Below are positions 49,961 through 59,295 of a stretch of 64,000 bases of DNA, in pieces. The translations under genes and the position numbers were made by a program. This DNA is from Symsagittifera roscoffensis (lineage: Eukaryota; Xenacoelomorpha; Acoela; Convolutidae), in assembly GCF_963678635.1 (NCBI RefSeq), contig NC_087067.1, positions 30,662,401 to 30,726,400 of the forward strand, written 5' to 3'. A model generated the notes under the pieces. The model ran no database searches, was not told the origin of the DNA, and saw nothing but the letters and a program-made list of their open reading frames with translations. Numbering within the stretch: position 1 is the stretch's first letter; each line of letters opens with the position of its first letter.

Positions 49961-52339
49961 GAATGGAACCTGTCATGCACGATTTTCTCGCGATAACTGA
50001 AAATCAGAAAAGAGAAGTCAGAACAATCGAGTGACAATCGCGGGAAAGTTGCAAGAAAAATCGGTAGGAAATTGCTATTCGCAATTTCCGTCACAGCAAT
50101 AACCTAGAGTAGAGCTGTCCCATTCGAAACAGAGACAAGAGTATTCCCACGAACTGGATTGTTGTGATTGGAGTATTATTCTAAACTGGACTAGAGTGAA
50201 CCTTCGGTGGAAAGGTGGACAGCTAGAGTGTCCCAATGGTTCACGAGAACTGACATTCTAGAGTACAAACTTGTTCTTGTTATTAAAACTGACAAACATT
50301 AAACTCATTTTAATTACATTATTTGATTCTCGAGTTGATTACCGACTTGATTACTCCCAGTTCTTGAGCGTGCTACAATGTGAGTACTAATTTAAATTTC
50401 TAGAGTGTGTTTTATAATTGTTATGTTGAGGTAAGGCGAGTTTTAGGTTGATCCATCTGAAATGGATCAAAGTTCCACTGTCTAATAAAAAGTAACTTAA
50501 CGGATTGTTCCGACCTGGTTTTTAACGGCGTTCATGTATTTTGGGTATCTAGAGACCTGAGTATGGGGACGTTATTAATTATAGAGTGGGGGGGGGGGGG
50601 GATATTTTAGTAGTAGCCTTTAAGCTGTAACGGGTCGTGGTCTCGTGTCACAAGCGAACCGAATTGGCTCCGACTGATTTGAGGTGGAAAAACACAAGAG
50701 ATAGCGTCCCTGACTCTTGAGCCAATAGTTATAGGGCTTACTTTTCTTAAGCCTCATGTGTGACTGCAGTAGACGAATGTTACATAGTGTTTTTATGGCG
50801 CTCCTGGGTGTTTACGACATCAAGACTACGGAGTCGAACCCACTTGAGACAGCTTCGGGCTGAATGCCCATTCTAGAGTACCGGCGGTGCGGTTCGACAG
50901 GAACGTGCAAACCTTCCGGTTGTACCGTGATAGTTTTTTAAGAAAACTCGAGAAAACTTCCTGGTACGTTCTCCGAACGAGGCTTAGCTAACCGAGTAAA
51001 GGGGGACAACTAGGGGGACAAAAACACGAGCAAAAAGACAAAAAGCAAAACAAAAACCAAAAAAGAATAGAAAAAGGAACAAAAACCATAAAACGAAAAA
51101 AGACAGTGACTTTGACACCAGATTAGTTGGATCAAACCTTTATATTAATTAAATAGTATACCCATACTGTTTTACAAGTTCGATCGTTTCGATCAACCTA
51201 GCAATTTAACCCAGTAACCTCAATAAAGTGCCCGAGTGTGGGGCGTTGTCAAGGGTTTTTAGATAGCTTGGAACTTAGCTGGACAACAAGGAGACTTGAC
51301 TGGAAGAGGTGACCAGCCGAGTGGGAAAGTGGTTCAGGAGCACTTGAGCAGAACCAATAGGAGACTTGACTGGAAGAGGTGACCAGCCGAGTGGGAAAGT
51401 GGTTCAGGAGCACTTGAGCTGAACCAATAGGAGACTGGACTGGAAGAGGTGACCAGTCGAGTGGGAAAGTAGCCAAGAAGGATTTGGCAGTTCTCGAGTT
51501 CTCAAGTTGGGCAGAACGGGTATCGTTAAAACTCATACTACATTATAGGAAATAAGTGTAAAATTGAATAAGCGATATCCCCCGGTTTTGAGGAACGTTT
51601 TTACTTGAGCAGGCCTGGAGACAGGTCTACGGTTTTCTCTTGAGAGGTTTAGCACCCGGCGCTTAATGTAATTTTAGGCTTAAGAAGGGGGGCTAAAAAG
51701 GGGGGAGGTTAGAAGGGGATCTGGTTAAGTTAGAGGTTGGCGGTTGTAAATTGTAAACAGGGGAGAAATTAGAGTAACTAATTGGTCGACATCGTTGATT
51801 TAGTTACATTAGTCATTTACACGCGTTGGTCATAGGAAACGGATATCCAAAATTGGAATTAGGTTAAGGTAAGTACCCTGGTCGGATCGGTAGGGGGGAA
51901 CGGACATAGACAGTTTTTGTGATACCACATAAGATCGCTAGTGGGGGGAGGAAAACGCGTGGCGATTAGGTACCAGACATTTTTTTTCGACGAAAGGTAG
52001 ACATTGGTCACCTAAGAATTTTAGGTGGGCTCATTTTTCTGTTTTTATTACTTTTTCTGGCTTGGATTTTTTGTTGCATTTTGGGGAGGATTTGTGTTTA
52101 GTTTTTATACGAACAGGTGATCACAAGATACCTGCGCACAGGTTTTGGTCTCAAGTTGCTTGGAACATTGAAATAGAGGTAACTAAAAAGAAATAAAAAA
52201 AAAGGGGTCAGTATTTGGCTTTTAAGAGAGGGTTTTTGGGGAAATTTTACTAGAGATTGAGTGGTGGTACAAGGTACAGTGAATCAAGAAGTCCCCATAA
52301 CGAAGAAGAGAGAGGTCCCACCGCTCAGACACTTGTCAA
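49961..52339. other. leader/LTR region of the downstream gypsy element
   Basis: No ORF with a domain. It probably contains the 5' LTR and untranslated leader, but the 3' LTR is outside the window so the LTR cannot be bounded. It holds a G14 run (50588-50601), a donor-like CAAT/GTGAGT at about 50378-50384, and a 70-bp tandem repeat (51289-51480). GC content rises compared with sequence left of 49.9 kb. Confidence 0.4.
51289..51480. repeat. 70-bp tandem repeat, about 2.7 copies
   Basis: GAGACTTGACTGGAAGAGGT starts at 51291 and 51361, with a slightly changed third copy at 51431; the last copy is truncated. Non-coding on both strands. Confidence 0.95.
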
Positions 52340-52995
52340 CAGTCTTGGGACAGTGCCAAAGAAGTCCTGGGACAGTGTTGGACCAGAACAGTCTTGATAC
52401 AGTCTTGGGACAGTGGTCTTGGGACAGTGGTCTTGGGACAGGGTCTTGGGACAGTGGTCTTGGGACAGTGGTCTTGGGACAGGGTCTTGGGACAGTGGTC
52501 TTGGGGCAAGGGTCTTGGGACAGGGTCTTGGGACAGTGGTCTTGAGACAATGGTCTTGGGACAAGGGTCTTGGGACAGGGTCTTGGGACAGTGGTCTTGG
52601 GACAGTGGTCTTGGGACAAGGGTCTTGGGACAGTGGTCTTGGGACAAGGGTCTTGGGACAAGGGTCTTGGGACAGGGTCTTGGGACAAGGGTCTTGGGAC
52701 AGTGGTCTTGGGACAGTAGTCTTGGGACACTAGCCTTGGGATAGTAGTCTTGGGACAGTAGTCTTGGGACACTAGCCTTGGGACAGTGGTCTTGGGACAC
52801 TAGCCTTGGGACACTAGCCTTGGGACAGTAGTCTTGGGACACTAGCCTTGGGACACTAGCCTTGGGACAGTAGTCTTGGGACACTAGCCTTGGGACAGTA
52901 GTCTTGGGACACTAGCCTTGGGACAGTAGTCTTGGGACACTAGCCTTGGGACACTGGCCTTGGGACGGTAGTCTTGGGACACTAGCCTTGGGACA
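52339..52995. repeat. 14-bp minisatellite (CTTGGGACAGTGGT type)
   Basis: About 45 copies of a 13-14-bp unit. The left part is CTTGGGACAGTGGT with AAGGGT and GGGT variants. The right part is dominated by a 28-bp dimer, CTTGGGACAGTAGT plus CTTGGGACACTAGC. It produces long spurious ORFs on both strands (VPRPLSQD-type peptides). It lies in the leader, about 300 bp before gag. Confidence 0.95.
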
Positions 52996-53286
52996 CACGA
53001 AGAAGAGTAGGGACGGTAACTGGAAGTCTTAGGACAGTATAAAAATTGAAATAAAATTACAACAAGCTGTTTTAAGACAGGATTAAGACAGAACAAGACT
53101 AATTGGAACCCGGTACAATTGGGACCACGAATAAAGAAAATTAGTTGAAGATTTTAGAGAATTGGAACAAGGTTTTTATCACGTTGTATATTTTCTTTTA
53201 AGAATTTGTTTCCACAAAATTTTTATTCTTGAATAGAATTGTATATAAAATAATATTGTAAATAAAAGCAATTGTAAATAGAAATA
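52996..53286. other. A/T-rich leader immediately upstream of gag
   Basis: Follows the minisatellite; a last degenerate repeat copy (GGAAGTCTTAGGACAG) lies at about 53022, then TATAAAAATT at about 53038. No gene. Confidence 0.5.
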
Positions 53287-54774
53287 ATGAGACGGAGTAG
53301 GGTACCGGTGCTTGAAAAAAGGTCAAGTGGATCAAACACGAAATATAACTCGTCGCTGCGTGGAACGACATCAAGGGGCCCAGGCAAAACAAAAAATAAC
53401 TTTTCAGTTAGCATGGTCAGCACGAGAAGTGGCGCCGAGAGCAAGACGCGAGAAGATGCGAGGGAAAAACAGGTGGAGCCCACAATCGAAATCGACCTAG
53501 AGACACCAGACCAGAGCGTAGATGAAGTGGAAAAAAAGACAACGGAATCCACACCGATGCCCCATATGGAAGATCAAAATCCAAAAACCGTGGAGTTTTC
53601 GCCGATAGACGCGTTGGAAGACACAACAGGCAATACCCGAGAAACGGTGAAAGATGACTCTCAAGTAAAGAAGACATCTTTTACAGAAAAGTTGGCGATG
53701 ATGGTCGGAATGAAATCGAAAGACAACACGGCCGAGGAATCACAGACTGGAAGAGCACGAACATTTGGGACAGTGAGCACAAAGGCGACAGAAGCCGACC
53801 CAAAGGAAGAACAAGCCAGAAAGGAAGCGACAGCTGGAAACAAGACAACGGCTGATCATGAAACAGCTACCCTTGAGCTTGGAGACCTGATGACAAAACT
53901 AAATCAGATCGACAAGAGACTGAAGTACAGTGAGGAAGATAGAGACTTAATAAGGAAAGAGTTGAAATACAACAAACACGAGTATCTGGATAGTTATTTT
54001 AACCTGGCTAAGGCGACAGACGAGAGACTCCAGCAGATGTCGAACAAGGTGGATGCCACCAATGAAGAACGAGATAAGAACATCAAAAAAGATATGCAAC
54101 AGTTGAAAAACCGATATGATGATGTCAACAGCCAATTAGGTAGCCTGGAAAAGAGAATGGAAATAATGAACAGGAATCAGGCCGAAAGTTCGTGTGCAAT
54201 ACAGGCGAAATTGGATGCAATCTTGAGAAATTCTACCTCACAAGAAAAACCGGCAGCGGATCGCATGCAAGGCACCAGAGTTGACTTTGTGGAACCACAA
54301 AGGAACAAACGGCAATCGACACCGTTGCCTTTAAACCGGGATGCCGTAAGCATAGCACCAACGACTGCTAAAACAATCATGAAAAGTGGGACATCAAACA
54401 CAACGAGTGGTCCGGGGGACTCAACAGCTAGCAGCAACGCAGGTCCGGATGCAATGACGTGGGCAAGCACTTGGGAGATGATGAACAGGACTCTAGAGGC
54501 CTTCGCCACGAGGAACACTGACTCGAGCGATAGGAGGGACGGAAAATCAAGAAAAACTTTCAAGAAGCCAAAGGAATTCAAAGACGACTCCGATGGATGC
54601 ATCGACACTTGGGTGGAAGTGATGAGATTACACCTAGAGCAAGATAACTTGAATGATGAAAGACAAGCATGCACGGCCATACTCAGCAACTTAGAAGGCA
54701 CGGCATTAAAATGCGTGGTCGCAAAAAGGAAGAAGAACGCGACACCGCGGACAAGATCTTCGAGATATTACTGA
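53287..54774 (+). CDS. gag: Ty3/gypsy Gag, N-terminal and capsid part
   Basis: 495 codons. The longest frame starts at 53287, but the likelier start is MVSTRSG at 53413, just after an acceptor-like AACTTTTCAG (ends 53407). The N-terminal half is acidic and Lys/Glu/Thr-rich. A coiled-coil-like stretch (about residues 195-300; LTKLNQIDKRLKYSEEDRDL) is followed by a Pro/Thr/Ser linker. Then comes the start of a retrotransposon capsid domain (FKDDSDGCIDTWVEVMRLHL, CTAILSNLEGTALKCVVAKR). The capsid continues without loss in the next frame from about 54725, so the frame ends prematurely at 54774 through a one-base slip inside the domain. Gag forms the particle that packages the element RNA. The slip could be a real mutation or an assembly error. 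Confidence 0.85.
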   Translation: MRRSRVPVLEKRSSGSNTKYNSSLRGTTSRGPGKTKNNFSVSMVSTRSGAESKTREDAREKQVEPTIEIDLETPDQSVDEVEKKTTESTPMPHMEDQNPKTVEFSPIDALEDTTGNTRETVKDDSQVKKTSFTEKLAMMVGMKSKDNTAEESQTGRARTFGTVSTKATEADPKEEQARKEATAGNKTTADHETATLELGDLMTKLNQIDKRLKYSEEDRDLIRKELKYNKHEYLDSYFNLAKATDERLQQMSNKVDATNEERDKNIKKDMQQLKNRYDDVNSQLGSLEKRMEIMNRNQAESSCAIQAKLDAILRNSTSQEKPAADRMQGTRVDFVEPQRNKRQSTPLPLNRDAVSIAPTTAKTIMKSGTSNTTSGPGDSTASSNAGPDAMTWASTWEMMNRTLEAFATRNTDSSDRRDGKSRKTFKKPKEFKDDSDGCIDTWVEVMRLHLEQDNLNDERQACTAILSNLEGTALKCVVAKRKKNATPRTRSSRYY

Positions 54775-57152
54775 ATCGATTCGGGTCGGGCATGAAGGGT
54801 CACCAAGCGATGATGCGATTTGAAAAGAGAAGGCAGAGGGACGACGAGTCAATAGATCGGTTCCTAGATAATCTCGAGAGCTTGAGAAGAAGGAGTGACC
54901 CAGAGGAGTCGACAAACAGAAGAAACTTCAGCATTGCCTCGAAGTTCATTGATGGGGTAAAAAGTGATGACTTAAGGACAATGTTAGCTACATACTACAC
55001 ATTGTCGAAAGACAGCGCACCAACCCCAGAAGAAATGAGACAGAAATCAAGGGAATACATGCTGATGAAGCCCAAGAAATACTCATATTCGGAAAACAGG
55101 AACACACAGGGGGGAAGCCAACCCCAGAGGTCATCATGGTACAAACCTAGAGATGATATGGACAAACGCAGATCATGCGCGAACTGCGGGTCAGCGGACC
55201 ACCACGTGGCTGACTGCACAACATACAAACAAGGCATGAAGAGCCTAGGATACGCACCGGATGAGGAGGACATGAGCCAGATGGAGGAACACGAGTACTA
55301 TAATGGCTTAATCATCAAGATAGGCGCTAGATGCTTCTTCTGTAACCAGGAGGGGCACTTCAGAATGGATTGTCCCTTGTTCTGGGAAGCGGTCAAGGAC
55401 CAGAGTCACCCCAAACATAAGTTCGCCTTAGCGGCGGTGCAGAATCAGCGGAACAGGCAAAACGAGTTTGAATCGAGGAACTTAGGAACACCAAGCACGG
55501 AATTACCAACGAAGACAGTGAAAGCTGTAACACATGTTAATGGTGCGATAGAATCCGCGGCAGGGAATTCTCTAGAGATAAATTATGAGAAAGCGGCGAC
55601 GGAAGCAATTGCCAAAGTGAAACAGGATCTGGCTGCGAAAGAAATAGAGCAACGACTAAAGCTGGAGATCGAAAAACAGAATTTTAACGAAGCATTAACC
55701 GGATCGAACCCAACACCAGAGGCTGTACCAGGCTCAACAAAGTCCGGGAATTGTAACACTGTAAAAATGGTGACAGGTAAGCCTTTTGGCATATCGAAAA
55801 TCGGGGCAAGAATAATGTCGATAATCACAGTGGGCGGCCATGAGGTAACCAGAAACTTGAGCGAACCGAGCGACCAGACAATAATGCACATTGACGTGTA
55901 CGCAGATTACTTGAGTTGTATAAGCCCACAAACGACTTCTAGAGCGCTGAGAGCACTACTCATGAGAGGGGGCAGCAAGTCGGTACGTGTTGATAACAGA
56001 TATACTGAAGCTTATGGTCCACACGAGGTGATGCTAAATATAGACGGGATCAACATCTACACCAAGACAATGATAACATGTGACGAAGACCTAATTGGGC
56101 AAATCTACGTAGAGAAAGAAGAGTTGAAAGTGAGATCGATTGGACACTGCGCCATGCTTGAAGAAGATGCGATGCACATCGGGACAGAGGCAGATGGGAC
56201 AGGGCACGTGCTAGACATAAGTGGCAAAAAGACTCAACTACGTGGGTTGCTTGACACGGGAGCAGTCTTGAGCGTCATACCAATCGAAACTTGGGAGAGG
56301 ATGGGCTTTGACAAAGGTGACTTGATAGACTCGAGAATACGGCTGTCAGCTGCAAACAAAGGGGCCCTTCGGGTGCTGGGCAGGACGCCGATAATAGCCC
56401 TCAATTTGGGTGAACGTAACCTGTGGATGAGCTTTATCGTGGTAGAAAACCTAGATGAATCTGACCAATTCATTTTGGGCAGAGACTTCATCAGGAATTT
56501 CGACGTAACGATTGATCTAAATAACGCAATGTTCAGGATACGGAACCCGGATAGGAGGTACGCAATCAAACCGGTAAATTTAATAATGGCAAATGAAAAC
56601 AAAGCACCGGTATTCTTGAGTAGGAGGGTGAGGCTAAAAGCTAATGAAGCGGCAATCGTAAGTTTGAGGATGAAAAATTACAATGAACTAAGTGACAACA
56701 AGCAAGTGTGTATAGTTCCGAATCCTAATAGTCAAAGTGCTGCTGTTTTAGGAAGATCATTTTCGATAACGAAGAGCGGCCTCTGCGTCAGTGTCTTGTT
56801 GAATACCCTTGATATACCGATCACGATACAGAGAGGGAGGAAACTGGGATATGCTTTACCGGTTAAAACTCGATATGAAACAATTGAGAACTCAAAACAA
56901 AATGAAGTTGTTGATTGTCCCAATCACAGGGACAAAATTTGTATCTTGAGACGATTGCAGAAAATAAAAGAATCTTCAGGTCTTAATAAATCACTTAAGT
57001 CAGAAACGGATGATGGGCTGTCGAGCTGTTCGAACTTTCCAGAGCGACCCACACTAGATGAAATGCAAAATGAAAAACCGGTCCTGCCGGAGATTGAACA
57101 TTTGAGGGGCAAACTGAAAGATGAACAGCTCGAGCCATCAAGGACGTACTAG
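54669..57152 (+). CDS. Ty3/gypsy Gag C-terminus (two zinc knuckles) plus aspartic protease
   Basis: 827 codons from the first ATG in this frame; true reading enters at about 54725 (DTADKIFEILLNRFG). The capsid end is followed by two CCHC zinc knuckles of the CX2CX4HX4C type at residues 170-183 (CANCGSADHHVADC) and 222-235 (CFFCNQEGHFRMDC), which bind RNA. A Lys/Glu-rich spacer follows. The retropepsin has its catalytic DTGA at residues 529-532 and the C-terminal ILGRDF at 602-607. The remaining about 200 residues lead towards RT. The frame ends at 57152, just where an RT-proximal block (KDVLERNEEVFSRHKADIG) continues one frame back, so a second one-base slip lies near 57130. Overlap with gag is 106 bases. 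Confidence 0.88.
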   Translation: MHGHTQQLRRHGIKMRGRKKEEERDTADKIFEILLNRFGSGMKGHQAMMRFEKRRQRDDESIDRFLDNLESLRRRSDPEESTNRRNFSIASKFIDGVKSDDLRTMLATYYTLSKDSAPTPEEMRQKSREYMLMKPKKYSYSENRNTQGGSQPQRSSWYKPRDDMDKRRSCANCGSADHHVADCTTYKQGMKSLGYAPDEEDMSQMEEHEYYNGLIIKIGARCFFCNQEGHFRMDCPLFWEAVKDQSHPKHKFALAAVQNQRNRQNEFESRNLGTPSTELPTKTVKAVTHVNGAIESAAGNSLEINYEKAATEAIAKVKQDLAAKEIEQRLKLEIEKQNFNEALTGSNPTPEAVPGSTKSGNCNTVKMVTGKPFGISKIGARIMSIITVGGHEVTRNLSEPSDQTIMHIDVYADYLSCISPQTTSRALRALLMRGGSKSVRVDNRYTEAYGPHEVMLNIDGINIYTKTMITCDEDLIGQIYVEKEELKVRSIGHCAMLEEDAMHIGTEADGTGHVLDISGKKTQLRGLLDTGAVLSVIPIETWERMGFDKGDLIDSRIRLSAANKGALRVLGRTPIIALNLGERNLWMSFIVVENLDESDQFILGRDFIRNFDVTIDLNNAMFRIRNPDRRYAIKPVNLIMANENKAPVFLSRRVRLKANEAAIVSLRMKNYNELSDNKQVCIVPNPNSQSAAVLGRSFSITKSGLCVSVLLNTLDIPITIQRGRKLGYALPVKTRYETIENSKQNEVVDCPNHRDKICILRRLQKIKESSGLNKSLKSETDDGLSSCSNFPERPTLDEMQNEKPVLPEIEHLRGKLKDEQLEPSRTY

Positions 57153-58384
57153 AGCGGAACGAGGAAGTTTTTTCGAGGCATAAGGCGGATATCGGGTGTT
57201 GTAATTTCGTTGAGCATGAAATAGAACTTGAGGAAAACGCGGTACCACACAGGGAGGGGGCGAGGCGCATGACCCCACACAAATCGGACGCGTGTAGAAA
57301 AGAGATCGAGACGTTACTAGAGTATGACATGATAGAACCATCCAAGTCACCGTGGGCGTGTGGAGTAGTGATGGCCAAAAAGAAAGGCGACCAGTTGAGG
57401 TTTTGTTGTGACTTTCGATACCTGAACTCCGTCACGGTGAAGGATGCCTATCCCATACCTAGGATTGATGAGAGCCTCTCGAAGTTAGGAGATGCAAAAT
57501 TTTTTACGACTCTTGATTTAGGCTCGGCCTTTTGGCAAGTACCACTAAGGAAGCAGGACAGGGACAAGACAGGGTTTGCCTGCGAGCTGGGTCTGTTTCA
57601 ATGGAAACGGATGCCGTTTGGACTTTGCAATGCCACAGCCACGTTTCAGCGGTTGATGGCACACGCGCTGATAGGCGTAACGAAGAAGTATGGCAACCTG
57701 GTAATGTGCTACGTGGATGACGTGGTAATAGCGACGCCAACACTGGAAGACCACATTGAGAGACTAGACGAAGTGTTTGCATGCATGAAGAGGTCGGGGC
57801 TAAAGTGTAAACCATCAAAGTGCGAGATACTCAAGGACTCAATAAAATACTTGGGCAGGGTGGTAGACAAGCACGGCATCAGACCTGATACGGACGCCGT
57901 GGAAGCAGTCCTGACCTGGAAATCACCGAAGACAGAGCACCAGTTGATGAGCTTCCTGGGTTTCGCTAACTATTATAGAGAGTTCATCAAAGGCTATGCA
58001 GACAAAGTATACCCGATGCAACAATTAATGAGACACAAGGGCAAGAAGTTCACGTGGAACAACGCAGCAGAAGAGTCATTCCAGAGAATAAAGAAAGAGC
58101 TATGTGAGGCACCAGTACTGGGTATGCCGACTGAGAAAGGGATGTACGTGCTGGACACGGATGCGTCGGTAGTCGCGATTTCTGGGATTCTCCACCAAGA
58201 ACAAGAATGGAATGGGAAGACAGTCTTGAGACCAATAGCGTACGGGAGCAAAGTCCTGAGTGACACGGAAATGAAGTACGGAGCACCGAAAGCAGAGATG
58301 TTCGCGGTGGTTACCTTTGTCGAGAAATACAGGCATACCTGGGCAGTGAGCCATTCAAGTTGCGAGTCGACAACAGAGCACTGA
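57130..58384 (+). CDS. pol: Ty3/gypsy reverse transcriptase and RNase H (start)
   Basis: The frame is open from about 57130 upstream of the ATG at 57269. Numbering from 57269, visible blocks are EIETLLEYDMIEPSKSPWAC; LRFCCDFRYLNSVT; FFTTLDLGSAFWQVPL (about residues 76-91); GLFQWKRMPFGLCNATATFQ; MCYVDDVVIA with catalytic YVDD at 148-151; and FLGFANYYREFI of the thumb/connection. RNase H starts at VLDTDASVVAISGIL (Asp296). The reading is lost near 58350 after VEKYR; RNase H continues one frame back in the next ORF. RT and RNase H copy the genomic RNA into DNA in the particle. All catalytic residues seen are intact. Confidence 0.92.
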
Positions 58385-59295
58385 GCTGGCTGAAAACGTA
58401 CTCAATGGACCAAAGTTACATTGGGAGGTGGATAGTTCGCCTGGACGGATACAACATGATAATTGAGCATAGAACGCGAGATAAACATCAGAATGCCGAC
58501 AGCTTGAGTAAGAAGACGGAGTTCTATGAGAGACAAGAGCAAAGAGAAGCAGACAGACCTGAAATCAAAGATGGCTTCTCATTCATGGACAAGGAAACGT
58601 ACGACAGTCTTCCACTCACGAGATGTCTGGACAAGTCAGGCAAACCGATAGAAGATCATCCTGAATTGCCTAAAGAGCCTCCAGAGAAGACCATCTTGAG
58701 GAAGAGCAAGAGGATTCCGATTGAGATTATACTCAAGTCGAAGATCGTGAAGGAGACGCTCAAGGCAAAAGGCTATGATCTTAACCAGGTGGAAGCAGGA
58801 ACTGCACAGATAGATGATGACTTAATGAGGTTGCTCGAGAAACTATCAGATGATAAGCCCGTGATCCAGGAGAAGGGTCAAGAGAAACCGGAATTCACTA
58901 TACTTCGGAGAAAAGAGACAGTGAACGATACTGACTCATCAAGAGGAAGCGTCACTGACAGCAAAGATGTCGTGCGGTCACTAGTTGACAAAATCCCCGA
59001 AGACATTCTGGAGCAGACCAAGGTTAGGAAAAAGAAAGTGACGTTCAAGGAAGATACTGAACACCTGGGACTAGGTCAAGAGTCCGGGGAGTGTTCCAGG
59101 TTCACGGAAGAAGGAACCGGAGAAGGAAAATTGTCCGGGGAGCGTGAAGGATGGGATGAAGACTCGGATGAGAGCAGCGAAAACCAAGACAGTCTGTGCA
59201 TGATATTGGCGGAAGAGAAGACAAGGCACCACGACAGGGAGTTACAGACGGATCCATCTTCAGGAACATACAACATGGACATACAGGAGATGTGA
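58360..59295 (+). CDS. Ty3/gypsy RNase H end and long charged linker
   Basis: 311 codons. It begins inside RNase H: RVDNRALSWLKTY, then HRTRDKHQNADSLSK with the conserved Asn-Ala-Asp of Ty3/gypsy RNase H. From about residue 60 it is a very long charged linker (about 250 residues plus its extension after 59295) rich in Glu, Lys, Asp and Ser, with no motif. Normally the RNase H-integrase linker is much shorter. A TGA at 59293-59295 interrupts the frame; the same frame continues open immediately after it into integrase, so only one codon separates the two ORFs. Confidence 0.85.
   Translation: MRVDNRALSWLKTYSMDQSYIGRWIVRLDGYNMIIEHRTRDKHQNADSLSKKTEFYERQEQREADRPEIKDGFSFMDKETYDSLPLTRCLDKSGKPIEDHPELPKEPPEKTILRKSKRIPIEIILKSKIVKETLKAKGYDLNQVEAGTAQIDDDLMRLLEKLSDDKPVIQEKGQEKPEFTILRRKETVNDTDSSRGSVTDSKDVVRSLVDKIPEDILEQTKVRKKKVTFKEDTEHLGLGQESGECSRFTEEGTGEGKLSGEREGWDEDSDESSENQDSLCMILAEEKTRHHDRELQTDPSSGTYNMDIQEM

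Noticed and set aside
52261-52884. Long ORFs on both strands over the 14-bp minisatellite
   Set aside because: All translate into simple repeats (VPRPLSQD or LGQWSWD types) produced by the 13/14-bp period; there is no start context or domain.
53102-53125. TGGAACCCGGTACAATTGG as a tRNA primer-binding site
   Set aside because: Starts with TGG, but the following bases do not match a tRNA 3' end I can recognise, and it lies after the minisatellite, far from any definable LTR end.
54669-54774. Gag/Pro overlap as a programmed -1 frameshift
   Set aside because: The slip lies inside the capsid domain, before the zinc knuckles, and the candidate site (GCAAAAAGG) is a poor slippery heptamer; a one-base loss fits better.
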